Assembly: GCA_045656625.1 (NCBI GenBank)
Contig: JAZORL010000053.1
Coordinates: 1-47,070, forward strand
DNA: 47,070 nucleotides
Direction: 5' to 3'
Source: Scatosoma sp045656625
GTDB lineage: Bacteria > Bacillota > Clostridia > Christensenellales > Borkfalkiaceae
The notes beneath the pieces are model-generated. The model ran no database searches, had not been told where the DNA came from, and saw only the letters and a program-made list of their open reading frames with translations. Positions within the stretch are counted from its first letter, which is position 1. Each line of letters opens with the position of its first letter. The translations under genes were made by a program, and so were the position numbers. Shown here piece by piece: positions 1 through 9,846 of the stretch.

Positions 1-20
1 CAGACGCAAGGGACTTAAAA
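1..20 (+). pseudogene. 5' half of a split tRNA-Leu(UAA); left attachment site (attL)
   Basis: The window opens inside a tRNA-Leu gene: D-arm remnant, 5' anticodon stem AGGGA (9-13) and loop CTTAAAA (14-20, anticodon UAA). The expected 3' stem TCCCT is absent; the sequence turns into unrelated DNA at 21. The missing half lies at 18,543-18,590 and pairs perfectly with this stem. The shared core GACTTAAAA (12-20 here, 18,534-18,542 there), preceded by CGCAAG in both, marks the crossover. The true 5' end lies outside the window. Confidence 0.75.
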
Positions 21-93
21 CTTTTTTCGAATGTTAAATTTTAACACCCCTGTGAAAAAATAACAAAATCCACAAAAAACTTAACATTTCCGC

Positions 94-182
94 GCCGCTG
101 TGGCGGAATAGGCAGACGCAATGGACTTAAAATCCATCGAAATTAACCTTTCGTGCCGGTTCAAGTCCGGCCAGCGGCACCA
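94..182 (+). tRNA. tRNA-Leu (anticodon UAA), complete
   Basis: Acceptor stem GCCGCTG (94-100) pairs with CAGCGGC (172-178), discriminator A179, encoded CCA 180-182. The anticodon stem ATGGA/TCCAT encloses CTTAAAA, anticodon UAA, which reads UUA leucine codons. A long variable arm fits a class II tRNA. It lies inside the island, between the two halves of a split tRNA with the same anticodon, so it may replace the gene the island destroyed. Confidence 0.95.
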
Positions 183-185
183 AGA

Positions 186-219
186 ATAGGGTAAAATCTT
201 CGGGTTTTACCCTATTTTG
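186..219 (+). terminator. Rho-independent terminator after tRNA-Leu
   Basis: Stem ATAGGGTAAAA (186-196) pairs with TTTTACCCTAT (205-215), followed by a short T-rich run. It starts four bases after the tRNA CCA end. Confidence 0.8.
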
Positions 220-311
220 TTATCTTTGGGAACTAATTGGGAACCAAAGTTAACATTTTCCTGCCGTTTCTAAGGCAAAAACGGGGCTTTTGTCGTCGTT
301 TTTGTTAAATT

Positions 312-1394
312 TTAACATAAATCACCAAAATCATAGTCGATTTTGTTAATTTCAGAGAAAAAATACTCTTCCGAATAAGTTGTGTACCCTCTGTCTACAC
401 GGCTTGTTTTTACGTCATTATCGAACTCGTGACCCGACCAAATCATTACAACTTCAGGATTGCAACCGCACTCTTTCGCTCTCGTTATAAAGGTATAACG
501 GAACTCGTGGATATGCCTGTCGGGATAAATTCTTTTTATCGCGTCGCGTATTGTGTACTGACTTGCAGTCCTCGCCTTCTCGAAATCTATCATCGGCAAA
601 ACCTTTTTCAGCATCGGCGAGAAAGGAATTTTTCTCATCACTTCGTCGTAGCCTTTGCGGATTTTTTCCGAATAACAGGTCAAATACCCATCGAAAACTT
701 CCAAAGACGGCAATTCGCCGACACGCATTCCCGTGTAAAGCAGCACTAAAAGCGCCGAATTCCCCGCAAAATGCGGATTATTCTTGCAAAACTGAATTAT
801 CTCGAACTCTTCTTGCTTACTGAACGCCCTACCCTTTTTGACCTTGTACGGCGCAAGCACGACTTTGTTTACAGGATTTTTCATCTCGTAATCATCGGCA
901 ATCATTATAAACATATTCGACAAAAGCTGTTTGAGCTTGTGTGCAGTTCTGTTTTTGCCCTGTTCAACAAGATCGAATAAAAAGTCTTGCACTACCTTTC
1001 TCGTGATATCATTGATATACATCTTACCGAATTGCGGTATCAGGTGTCCGCTAAGTAAAAGCGTGTATGCTTTATACGTCGAGCTTTTCACTGTTTGCTT
1101 TTTGATACGCAGCCACTCTTCGGCGAATTCTTTGAACCGCGGAAAGTTCTTGTGCAGTTTGATGTCTTCTGCAATGCGGAGTTTTTCAATAAATTTGAGT
1201 TTCATCAGCTCAAAATTCTTGCTTGCGACTTCAATATTATATCCATCCCGACGGTATCGAGCTTGATACATTCCTTTGAAGATGCGGTAAGTAACGATTT
1301 TTTCATTAACTACAAATAATCTTTTTAAATTATCTGGCATAGTTTCTATCTCCTTATTAGTAAATTTGATAAAACCTCGCCGTTTTTTCTTCAT
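312..1394 (-). CDS. Tyrosine recombinase / site-specific integrase
   Basis: A 360-aa phage-type integrase that would catalyse integration and excision of the island at the tRNA-Leu anticodon loop. The catalytic domain shows the first arginine in LLYTGMRVGELPSL (about residue 225), an HEFRYTF segment (His-x-x-Arg) near residue 297, a GHEFD segment, and a C-terminal tyrosine region GYTTYSEEYF. The N-terminal half fits the SAM-like core-binding domain (about 88-170). Its stop codon is about 130 bp from the tRNA, the usual place for such an integrase. An AAAAAAGG stretch sits unusually close to the ATG, so the start is not firmly fixed. No excisionase gene was recognised beside it. Confidence 0.93.
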   Translation of the reverse strand: MKKKRRGFIKFTNKEIETMPDNLKRLFVVNEKIVTYRIFKGMYQARYRRDGYNIEVASKNFELMKLKFIEKLRIAEDIKLHKNFPRFKEFAEEWLRIKKQTVKSSTYKAYTLLLSGHLIPQFGKMYINDITRKVVQDFLFDLVEQGKNRTAHKLKQLLSNMFIMIADDYEMKNPVNKVVLAPYKVKKGRAFSKQEEFEIIQFCKNNPHFAGNSALLVLLYTGMRVGELPSLEVFDGYLTCYSEKIRKGYDEVMRKIPFSPMLKKVLPMIDFEKARTASQYTIRDAIKRIYPDRHIHEFRYTFITRAKECGCNPEVVMIWSGHEFDNDVKTSRVDRGYTTYSEEYFFSEINKIDYDFGDLC

Positions 1395-1652
1395 CCTTTT
1401 TTAATTGTTCCCAAAAGTCCTCAGAACTTTAATTAATCTGAACTTCACCTCCTTGCAGTATTTATTAAACTCACCATTTTTTGTGCATTTGCCAGTGCTT
1501 TACTTTTATACTTCATAAATCATACAAATATTTATCACCATAATAGCTCCCGATATTTTCTTGTTTATGGTAAAACACAGAAACTCTATTAATATTAAAA
1601 ACATTTATTTATAAAACAATATTCTTAACAGTATCCCTTACGGTTTTTCAAT
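1395..1652. other. AT-rich gap between integrase and drmB
   Basis: About 260 bp without a convincing gene. On the minus strand a 23-codon ORF (MKYKSKALANAQ...) ends within a good AAGGAGG ribosome site just upstream of the integrase, but it has no clear ribosome site of its own. It may be a leader peptide or chance. Confidence 0.3.
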
Positions 1653-3545
1653 TTACTCATAGAAAAAACCTTTTATGCTTCCATCCATATTTCCTACCAC
1701 AACTGTTCTGTCAAGGAGAATATTCGACAATTCGCAGCTCGTTTCGGGTAATAATACGCAAGTATGGCAAGCCGCATAATTCAACGCTTCAATGCCTTGC
1801 CCTTCACTAAAACTGCACACAGGATCGTTTGCGCAAAATTTTGCACTATCGAGAGCTCTTTTTAACACTCCAGGTAAACAATCAGCATAACCTTGTCGAA
1901 CCAATCCTCCAAGAGTTCCTTCCGAATCCCCGCCAGTCGTATAAATAAAGATACCGCACATATTTTCGCCTTCAGCTTCACCATAGTAAATACGTTCCCT
2001 AATGGATGCCGTCGGATAACCGCAGTTAAAGCTCAACTCTTTTATCAATAAATGAGTTAATGTGTGGATAAACAAGAACTCGGAATCAATAAGTCTCGGA
2101 TTATTTCTTCCATAAAAAGACTGTTCATATTTTTCACGTAAGGCTTTTGCCCTAGACGTAAATATGTCTGACGAGAAAAATTCCGTTAAGTCAGCCTTAT
2201 CAAATTCTATAAAAATTCCTTCCCCCTTAGATGCCGTTGCAGGATAATAATTCGTCCTCTCTTTCTTTACGGAAACAAAACGCCCATCTGAGGGCTCCAT
2301 ACTGTGCGTCGGTTGAATGCGTGAAAAACCTAAAAGAGCCGTAACCTCTTTCACTTTATGAATTAAAGCAATCGATTTTACCCCCTTAATACCGTAAAGC
2401 GATACATCTACTCCTTCTCGTTTAAATTCATCTCTTTCAAAGTTTTCACTGGTGATTTTTCCCGTCAAAGCCTTATACTCTTCAGCTTTATAGCGCAATT
2501 CCTTTTCGATGTCCCTATTATCTTCCTGCTCAGGTAATAATTTACGCTTTAAAACTCCTTTAACCGCTTCCAAATCCTCATAAATTTCGTCCGCAAGATT
2601 AGGAGCATATTTATCAATTTTTTTATTGATATAGACTATCTGTTCTTTTTCATTATCGCACTCATCAATACCATCCTCAATAACATTTAACAACTTCTTA
2701 AAAGCGTCCGATTCCTCTACTTTCGATGTCAAATAACTTGAGTACGGTGGAATAACCAATGAGCTGATTACGCGGGGGAAATATACAGACGAAGCACCTC
2801 TTTGCATTGCTCTGGGATACGCATCACAAAATTCTCGTTCATTTTTCCAAGGATGTCTTCCCGTACAAGAAAAAGACGTATGAAATTTACTCGTTTCTTC
2901 AAGATATTTAAAGCCGCCACCTGCTTTCTCAGTATTAAATGCACCAAAAAGCGATGCCTTGGCCCCACAGCTTTCACACTCCACTTCAACGCCTTCCAAA
3001 CCCGAAGTAGCAGAAGTACCCGTTTTGAACTTTAATTTTGGAAATAAACAAACATCTTTTTCGCCGCCGTATTTATTTTGTCTATGAACCCAATTTACCC
3101 ACGGAAAATCATCGATATGACCATGCTCACAAACAGTCACAATACGTGCTGGGACTAATGCTTGATTATCTTCAGAACAACGCAACCGTTTCAACATATA
3201 TGTATCTTCCGTATTGCCCTTTCTTTGTGCCTTTGCTAAATGTTCTTTTTGCCATTCTTCAATAGGCTTAAATTTTCTGCATTTAGGGCAGAAATACCAT
3301 CTGGGAAAACGAACAAACGGAATTCCCGCATCTGAAGGCGTAATAAAATGTTGAACCCCTAACAACTTTTCTAAGCGTTCGTCATGAATAATCTCGGGTT
3401 GTTGCCAAGCCTCAGGCAATCCAGTCATCAAAACTTGACTGGGAAAGTCAATCATCGCTCCTACGCCGTATTGCAAAACCGCTTGACTGCGTCGTACGCT
3501 ATGCGTTGTAGGATCTAAAGGTCTGGGTTCTTTAATTTTACTCAT
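1653..3545 (-). CDS. drmB: DISARM-like protein DrmB (DUF1998 domain)
   Basis: A 630-aa protein of the DrmB type. DrmB carries a DUF1998 domain and works with the helicase DrmA as the core of the DISARM anti-phage system. Visible features are an N-terminal PLDPTTHSVRRSQAVLQYGVGAMIDFP opening (quoted residues vary in the family), a zinc-knuckle-like CPKCRKF near residue 88, CEHGHIDDFPWVNWVH near 138, a CESCGAK knuckle near 190, and a C-terminal DUF1998-like part with cysteines (CANDPVCSF, CHTCVLLPETSCE). Its start overlaps the end of drmA by 8 nt, so the two are translationally coupled. It is the last gene of the defence run before the integrase; a drmC phospholipase-D gene would be expected here and is missing. 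Confidence 0.85.
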   Translation of the reverse strand: MSKIKEPRPLDPTTHSVRRSQAVLQYGVGAMIDFPSQVLMTGLPEAWQQPEIIHDERLEKLLGVQHFITPSDAGIPFVRFPRWYFCPKCRKFKPIEEWQKEHLAKAQRKGNTEDTYMLKRLRCSEDNQALVPARIVTVCEHGHIDDFPWVNWVHRQNKYGGEKDVCLFPKLKFKTGTSATSGLEGVEVECESCGAKASLFGAFNTEKAGGGFKYLEETSKFHTSFSCTGRHPWKNEREFCDAYPRAMQRGASSVYFPRVISSLVIPPYSSYLTSKVEESDAFKKLLNVIEDGIDECDNEKEQIVYINKKIDKYAPNLADEIYEDLEAVKGVLKRKLLPEQEDNRDIEKELRYKAEEYKALTGKITSENFERDEFKREGVDVSLYGIKGVKSIALIHKVKEVTALLGFSRIQPTHSMEPSDGRFVSVKKERTNYYPATASKGEGIFIEFDKADLTEFFSSDIFTSRAKALREKYEQSFYGRNNPRLIDSEFLFIHTLTHLLIKELSFNCGYPTASIRERIYYGEAEGENMCGIFIYTTGGDSEGTLGGLVRQGYADCLPGVLKRALDSAKFCANDPVCSFSEGQGIEALNYAACHTCVLLPETSCELSNILLDRTVVVGNMDGSIKGFFYE

Positions 3546-6500
3546 ATTCTCCCTCCCAAATCAAAACAGAAGCGGAAACCGTCTTATCCACATTTCTCAG
3601 GGAGGTCAACGTTCTCTGTGCATCATCCTTGTTTTTATCATCAAAACGTTTGATGATTCGATGCATTCCCTTAGGGGCATCCGCAGCAATATACTTATCT
3701 CCATATGCAATTTTTTCAAAGTTGGTTGCTTTGGTTTTCCACTCTTCAATAAAAATTTCTAATTGAGTTTTAATCTGCTCACTATCATCTTCCATGCCAG
3801 CAGGATTAAACGTATTGATTTCTCTCACTCTTTCGTATATGAAAGTTGCCAACGCATCAACTTTTCCCGCAAGTTCATCATCCAAAACAAAACCTGCGCT
3901 TTCGTCTACATTCAATTCGCTTACGGATTGTCTGACCCCCGATAATAATACAGCATGAAGAGCTCGATCTCTAGCAGGAGCCGAAAATGGAGTAACGCCC
4001 GTCGGCTCAACATATTTATAAAAAGCCCCATGAAATGCTTTAAATTGCTCGTAATATGACCTATCTCTACTTTTTGAGGAATCGTAAAGCGTAACGGCCA
4101 AACCAGGATTCGTTCTACCAATACGGCTTGAAGCTTGGATATATTCGCTAACTGATTTTGGTTGACCTTGTAAAAACATTAAATTCAACCTTGAAACGTC
4201 AACCCCCACGGAAATCATGTTCGACGCCAACAAAACATTGATTGGATACTTATGTTCTTCAATGTTCTTTTTGGAGTATACCATATTTTCAAGTCGATCC
4301 AACGTATCATTCAATTCCGAAGTGCTGACACGACTGGTTAACTCGTATGCCATACCAATATTTCTGGAAGATGCTACTTTAACGATCTGTCTATATGTAA
4401 TTCTCTTGATAAAGTCTTTAACGTCATCCGAAACAACCGAGGACGCTTTCCCCAATTCTTTCAAGCTGTTAAAATATATTGCCAGTGTATAAAATTGATC
4501 TTTTTGTTCATCGGGACACTCCAATTGATGAACGTATTGCAAAGCAATTGCCGCTGCCCTTGCCTGCAACATAACCTTTGTTTTTCCCGACGGCATTACG
4601 CCAAGATAAGAACGGCCAAAATCAATTTCCGTGGAAATTTCCTTTGCAAAGAAAGAATCGCTTGCATCCAGGCCCTGTGCTGGGAATTGGCGAACCTCTC
4701 GATTATATAAAGCACGACATTGTTGTTCAGCCTGCCTTATTGTTGCTGTAGAGGCGATAATTTTAGGCTTACGTCCTTTATACGAACACAAATAATCAAT
4801 AGCGGTTTCATAAATCCCCACCATAGATCCCAACGGTCCTGCAATCAAATGCAATTCGTCTTGAATAATTAAATCGGGTGAGTCATTTGTTCCCTTGCCA
4901 AAAAAGGACATAACCTCCTTTTTCCACGCCATCATCGCAAATTTATCCACAGTACCAAACAACAACGTAGGCGGATTAGCATACAATTCCTCGTCAACAA
5001 TTTGAATAGGGAGAGTCCCCTCAAATTCACACCCTTCTTGTGTGCAGCTCAAATAGAAATGTTTCTTATTGCGAAATTTATAGCCCCACTTCCCGATTTC
5101 CTTGCCGTTAACTTCATCTTTGACCAATTTCGTTCCGCACCAAGGGCATTTCAAAACTTGAAACTTGTTATGCTGATCTTTTCTGTACTGTAAACTGCCC
5201 GAATCCTTCGTCAATTCCTTATATTCTTTATCAGCCACAGCATTGGTATTTGGGACATGCTCACCACCAATCCACAACCCGATTGTAATAGGTTCTCTGC
5301 CTAATTTATAGTTTTTAAAACGATTACTTTCCTCATCGTTGCGGATTTTTTCACACGCACAAATCAACGTCGCAGCTCTGGTAAACTGTTGCGACGTCAA
5401 AAGACGTAGTGTATATCGCATCATAACGGTTGTCCCACCGTTGGTAGGATTCGTTAACCGCCTATGGAAAATGGTAAATGCCGTTAACCCCAAATAGGCT
5501 TCCGTTTTACCACCGCCCGTCGGGAACCAAATTAAATCAACTAAATCTCTTTCATCGCAAGTAGGATCGATAATTGAACGTGCAGACATCAACAAAAAAC
5601 CCAACTGGAACGGTCTCCATCTGCACTTCTCATCGCTATATGTATAATAATTCAACGCCGCCATTTCTCGTTGCCACGCTTCATCCCTAGGATACCGTTC
5701 ATTTTTTTGGAACATCCCATGGATTCTCTGCATAAACATCGCTCGATTTGTCAACTGAAAAGCATTCCAGGCTACGTCATTCGTTTTTAAAATATTCAAA
5801 CCATATTTCATACGTTCGTAAGCTTCAAGACATTGCGCAATATGCTTATCCGCCGCACTATGATACCGTTCAATGAAAGCGGGGGTTGTCCTCTCGGCTC
5901 GCAATCCATCAATCCATGCGCCATAGCAATCGATAAAGCTTTCCATTTCCCCAATCTTAATATATCTGTCCGTTTTATCGAGGTCGGACAAATATTTCAT
6001 GGATAAGCATCTATCGCTTACCGCTTTTTCACGCGCGGTTTCCCTTCTTAAATTGAGATTGACTTTCGGGACTTCAAACATAGGCATAAATTCTGTGAAA
6101 ATTTTACCTATCCCATCTTCTATTTCCCAATCAACCGATACCCCATGTCCCGTACCATAAACAAGCTTATTTCGATATAACAAATCCAGAGATTTTTCTT
6201 CCTCTGAAAAAGCTGCTGTATCGGAAAAGTGGTTGTAGCAAACAAATTTCGCTCCGTCTAAGTTCTCGGAATCAACCGTTATTTTGGGCTGAAAAATATG
6301 TCCGCGTCCAATCACCTCGTCATTTACCATCATTACCGTGATGCTATACACATTTCCAATTGCACGGTGTTTAACAGCAGTAATATAACCTTTTGCATTC
6401 GCTAAAGGCATTTTTGCAAGATTTCCTTCGAAATTTAGAACAATTTCTTCGCTAAACGGTTGCCGTCTATAGGCTTTTTTAGAACGGAAAACCTGGTTCA

Positions 6501-7122
6501 AATTAACAATAACCCACTTCAACTCTATACAATCATCAAGTCGATTTGCTTCAATTAAATCATCCAATTCTTTAGCCTTGATCGGTTGTAATTTTTTTAT
6601 AGTTTTCGTATCTTTATTAAAAGAAATGTATGGCGTTAAGCAATCGGGAATATATAAATCATCGTAGGGAAAAGGAATTTCTATTTCCTTATCATTCGCA
6701 ATGACATATTTTGCATAATCAACACTGATTTTTACACTTGCTATATCTTTTGAAATAAAAAATGTTAACCCCATAGAAGAAGGCTTATTTTGTTGCGCAA
6801 GATTAACTTCGTCATCAAACGAGTCATCTTTATACATCGGTGAACGACGAGTATTTTCACCCTCCGATGCTTCCTCCTCTAAAACAACGTCATCTTCGGG
6901 TTCTCCGGCGTTCTCGTCTTCGCTAACGGCATCATTATCCCCAAATTTTTGTTCTTTTGGATATAAAATACCAACAGAGTATCTTTCCGACGGATATTCG
7001 GAAATCAATTCATGTTCTTCATCGGGATAAGAAACCTCTGAACCCGGGCCCATTAATTCCGCGCGCATGGCTTTTGCAATTTTTTGTCTTAACTCAAGCA
7101 AATCTTTTTGTAAATCGTTCAT
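3538..7122 (-). CDS. drmA: DISARM-like helicase DrmA
   Basis: A 1,194-aa superfamily 2 helicase. Motif I is WFPTGGGKTEAY (near residue 535), motif II is QDELHLI (near 754), motif III is IASTATIRQ, and the helicase C lobe has SNMISVGVDVSRLN and QASSRIGRTNPG (motifs V-VI). A Cys4 zinc ribbon (CPWCGTKL ... CTQEGCEF, about 659-700) is inserted between motifs Ia and II. An acidic stretch lies at about 65-95. DrmA binds and remodels incoming phage DNA together with DrmB; length and neighbours match the family. It follows drmE after 10 nt and overlaps drmB by 8 nt, so the three form one unit. Confidence 0.88.
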   Translation of the reverse strand: MNDLQKDLLELRQKIAKAMRAELMGPGSEVSYPDEEHELISEYPSERYSVGILYPKEQKFGDNDAVSEDENAGEPEDDVVLEEEASEGENTRRSPMYKDDSFDDEVNLAQQNKPSSMGLTFFISKDIASVKISVDYAKYVIANDKEIEIPFPYDDLYIPDCLTPYISFNKDTKTIKKLQPIKAKELDDLIEANRLDDCIELKWVIVNLNQVFRSKKAYRRQPFSEEIVLNFEGNLAKMPLANAKGYITAVKHRAIGNVYSITVMMVNDEVIGRGHIFQPKITVDSENLDGAKFVCYNHFSDTAAFSEEEKSLDLLYRNKLVYGTGHGVSVDWEIEDGIGKIFTEFMPMFEVPKVNLNLRRETAREKAVSDRCLSMKYLSDLDKTDRYIKIGEMESFIDCYGAWIDGLRAERTTPAFIERYHSAADKHIAQCLEAYERMKYGLNILKTNDVAWNAFQLTNRAMFMQRIHGMFQKNERYPRDEAWQREMAALNYYTYSDEKCRWRPFQLGFLLMSARSIIDPTCDERDLVDLIWFPTGGGKTEAYLGLTAFTIFHRRLTNPTNGGTTVMMRYTLRLLTSQQFTRAATLICACEKIRNDEESNRFKNYKLGREPITIGLWIGGEHVPNTNAVADKEYKELTKDSGSLQYRKDQHNKFQVLKCPWCGTKLVKDEVNGKEIGKWGYKFRNKKHFYLSCTQEGCEFEGTLPIQIVDEELYANPPTLLFGTVDKFAMMAWKKEVMSFFGKGTNDSPDLIIQDELHLIAGPLGSMVGIYETAIDYLCSYKGRKPKIIASTATIRQAEQQCRALYNREVRQFPAQGLDASDSFFAKEISTEIDFGRSYLGVMPSGKTKVMLQARAAAIALQYVHQLECPDEQKDQFYTLAIYFNSLKELGKASSVVSDDVKDFIKRITYRQIVKVASSRNIGMAYELTSRVSTSELNDTLDRLENMVYSKKNIEEHKYPINVLLASNMISVGVDVSRLNLMFLQGQPKSVSEYIQASSRIGRTNPGLAVTLYDSSKSRDRSYYEQFKAFHGAFYKYVEPTGVTPFSAPARDRALHAVLLSGVRQSVSELNVDESAGFVLDDELAGKVDALATFIYERVREINTFNPAGMEDDSEQIKTQLEIFIEEWKTKATNFEKIAYGDKYIAADAPKGMHRIIKRFDDKNKDDAQRTLTSLRNVDKTVSASVLIWEGEYE

Positions 7123-7132
7123 CTTTTGCCCC

Positions 7133-9691
7133 TTATATATTGCAAGGTTTATTAATCATATACATCGGCACACAAGCATTTTCACCGGGATCGTTAATGC
7201 TTGTGATTTGTTCAATCTGCGATAGATTTTCAGCCTTGGCGGAAATCGCATCCCACAAAGGATCTTTCTTATCGGTAAACATTCCTCTAATAATGGCTTT
7301 CCCCAACAAATCGAGAATTTTTATTCTCAAACTTCTAATTTCATCGCAGGCCTTTTTTATCTCTGCCGGATATTCATCCAATTCCACCAATTTCACTATC
7401 GCAGTATAGTCGCTTTCCTCTCTCGGGCCCACTATATGCGTTTCTTCATACAACCAAGATCTGATGGTTACTTGATGCTTTGTGCAACCGTATACTCGTA
7501 ATTCATCCGCAACTTCTTGATATGTTAAATTGTTGTCACGAATATATTTTTTTAAAGCAATCTTCCAACAAACGGAAAGCCGATAATATTCGGGGTATTT
7601 AGTGTTTTTATACTGATTTTCAAGCAACTGATTCAGCAACAAATCAACGATATCTTTGTTTTCTGTTTCTTTGGTAAAGACGATGCTGTCCCCCACCTTT
7701 AAATTCTCCAAATCCACTTCGGAAATCTCAGTACCGCTAATTCGATAACCTTTGTAATGTTTGGTAAAGAACCCCGTGCTTCCAGATGCAAAGGTAAAGA
7801 TTTTAGCTATCTTTATCATACCGTCGCCCGCTGTGTTGGAGGATGATAAATAGCGATATGCACCTTTCAACTGCAAGTCCTTAGCCATCTTGTCCATTTC
7901 GGTTTCAAACTCTTCATCTTCCAATTGTTCAACAACTGCTTCCTCTTCTTCGAGTTCTTCCACGAAATAAGACATATGGTTCTTTTCTTGTATCAATTTT
8001 CTACCACGTTCCGCCAGTCGATTTAAATATCTCGCCTGATAACGTTCAAAATTATAAAGCAATGTTTCCCCTGAAATAAACCCAAAACTTGCATAGGGGT
8101 TAAATGAAAAATCATAATACCCCGTAATGAAAATTGCATTGTAAAAACTCTCCGCACTTTTTTCAAATGCGGAAACCGTCACTACTTTAGGACGCTGTCC
8201 CTGCGTAATACCACAATCATCCAACCACAAATAAAAGATAGTTTCATAATATGCTTTTGTGGTAATAATACAATCAACTTTTCGTTTAAGAATTCGATCT
8301 TTTACCAACTCCGCCTTGGGATTCACATTATACAAGCCCTCAATCATCGCTTGTAAAGCATTAGAAACAAAGACGGCATCTTCTTTTAAACTGCCCATCA
8401 AGGAAGCAGAAAAGCTCCTTAATTCCAATAACTTCTCATTAATTGTCCAAGGTAAAAGTTGCTTGTCATATGCCCTATCACAATAAGACAGAGGAAAAAA
8501 TGCAGATCTACAAAGATTCAGCAGGAAATAAGCGGTAATAAGAAATTCTTCTTTTTGATCATTGTTAAAAGCTTCTTTTTTGACTTTTAAAATCCTTCGC
8601 TTAATTTCAAAAATCGTTTCGTTCTCAACAGGTGTTTCCACAAAAATATCTTTTATTCCACGCGCAATGAAAGCATTTAATTCCCTTTTGAAATCTTGTG
8701 TATGGAAGGTATACTCCTCATCTCTAATTAACGGAGAAACACTCTCAGGAACAAATGCATGATAACGATACTCTTCGGATTCAAACCATTCCGAGTATTT
8801 TGTATAATGCGTTTTTCCTTCCAAAACAACGAATTTAAGACTTCTTCGATCTGTAATATCATGAATCTCGCTGTTGGAAATCCACAAGTTTTCATCAGCG
8901 ATGATACACCCGATAATTCTTTTTTGCCTATCGGCAATAATATCATCACGGCACGCGGATATTTTTGAATAAAACTTCAAAATCGGTTCTTCCTTCGTTG
9001 GATTTATTCCGATTTGATAACAATCATTTTCGCTGTAATATGCCGCCGTCACCAAATCCGATAATGCGACTTTCTTGCCTCTATAACCGATATGTACTCC
9101 GCGATATAAATCTTCTGCCGTTTCCCTATCCGATATAATAGCTACAGAATTGCCTATCTCGGTAGATATCTCCTTTGACTTACCCGTAAATGCAGATAAA
9201 AATTCTCTTCTTTGCTTGAAAGTAGATCGAACGCCTTTACCGCCAAGTTGTTCAGCCTCCCCTTGATAAATCGCAATACTTAACTCCTTTACATCATGAA
9301 TATTTTTATATCTTGCTCCGCCCTTAAGCTCGAGAGAAAAATACTTTACTCCACGTGTGAATCCCGCGCCAAGTTGCCCCCCATCCATAATCCCTTTATA
9401 TCTCACCCGTTCACCATCAACAATTAATATATCTCCGATAGAAAGAGACGCTATTAATTGCTCAATGTCCGTATTATTATAAAAAAGGCAAGCAAAAGAA
9501 GCTATCGCCACAGCCATAGCATGATAATATATTGAGCCTGTATCTAACGCCAACGTTGCCGTATGGCGTTTTTCGGAATCAAAGATTTCGCATAAATATT
9601 CCCCATACTTCTTCAAAGGAAGTATCTTGTTTAGCTCAATCCCCATATAGCTTATAGAAGTTTCTCTAAAAATTTCTTTTGTACTTGCCAT
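7133..9691 (-). CDS. drmE: Probable DISARM class 2 protein DrmE
   Basis: An 852-aa protein of unknown biochemical activity. I call it DrmE from its size and its position directly upstream of drmA-drmB, the gene order of class 2 DISARM, more than from motifs. The middle part has an acidic segment EELEEEEAVVEQLEDEE (about 575-592). The C-terminal part (about 700-770) has a helix-turn-helix-like stretch, YQEVADELRVYGCTKHQVTIR. An N-terminal region (1-120) looks nucleotidyl- or phosphoribosyl-fold-like but this is weak. A GAGAGAATAAAAG stretch precedes the ATG. A 155-bp gap separates it from the 224-aa gene upstream, so it may have its own promoter. Confidence 0.65.
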   Translation of the reverse strand: MASTKEIFRETSISYMGIELNKILPLKKYGEYLCEIFDSEKRHTATLALDTGSIYYHAMAVAIASFACLFYNNTDIEQLIASLSIGDILIVDGERVRYKGIMDGGQLGAGFTRGVKYFSLELKGGARYKNIHDVKELSIAIYQGEAEQLGGKGVRSTFKQRREFLSAFTGKSKEISTEIGNSVAIISDRETAEDLYRGVHIGYRGKKVALSDLVTAAYYSENDCYQIGINPTKEEPILKFYSKISACRDDIIADRQKRIIGCIIADENLWISNSEIHDITDRRSLKFVVLEGKTHYTKYSEWFESEEYRYHAFVPESVSPLIRDEEYTFHTQDFKRELNAFIARGIKDIFVETPVENETIFEIKRRILKVKKEAFNNDQKEEFLITAYFLLNLCRSAFFPLSYCDRAYDKQLLPWTINEKLLELRSFSASLMGSLKEDAVFVSNALQAMIEGLYNVNPKAELVKDRILKRKVDCIITTKAYYETIFYLWLDDCGITQGQRPKVVTVSAFEKSAESFYNAIFITGYYDFSFNPYASFGFISGETLLYNFERYQARYLNRLAERGRKLIQEKNHMSYFVEELEEEEAVVEQLEDEEFETEMDKMAKDLQLKGAYRYLSSSNTAGDGMIKIAKIFTFASGSTGFFTKHYKGYRISGTEISEVDLENLKVGDSIVFTKETENKDIVDLLLNQLLENQYKNTKYPEYYRLSVCWKIALKKYIRDNNLTYQEVADELRVYGCTKHQVTIRSWLYEETHIVGPREESDYTAIVKLVELDEYPAEIKKACDEIRSLRIKILDLLGKAIIRGMFTDKKDPLWDAISAKAENLSQIEQITSINDPGENACVPMYMINKPCNI

Positions 9692-9846
9692 CTTTTATTC
9701 TCTCTAACTGCTTAGCCTATAAATTACCACTCCGTATGTCTTCACATAGTAGCAGTCTTAAACTTGGTATTTTTGGTGAGACTCGTCCGAAATTTCTTGC
9801 GCTTCAAGAGTGCATTTTACCAAAAAAAATGTTCATATCACTTATA

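Larger units (their letters stand above)
32..317. repeat. Short repeats at the left island end, possible integrase arm sites
   Basis: The 15-mer TGTTAAATTTTAACA occurs at 32-46 and again at 303-317. Related TTAACATTT(T)C boxes occur at 81-90 and 250-260. They bracket the tRNA and lie beside the integrase gene, where tyrosine recombinases of this kind usually bind arm-type sites. The repeats are seen directly; the binding role is inference. Confidence 0.4.
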
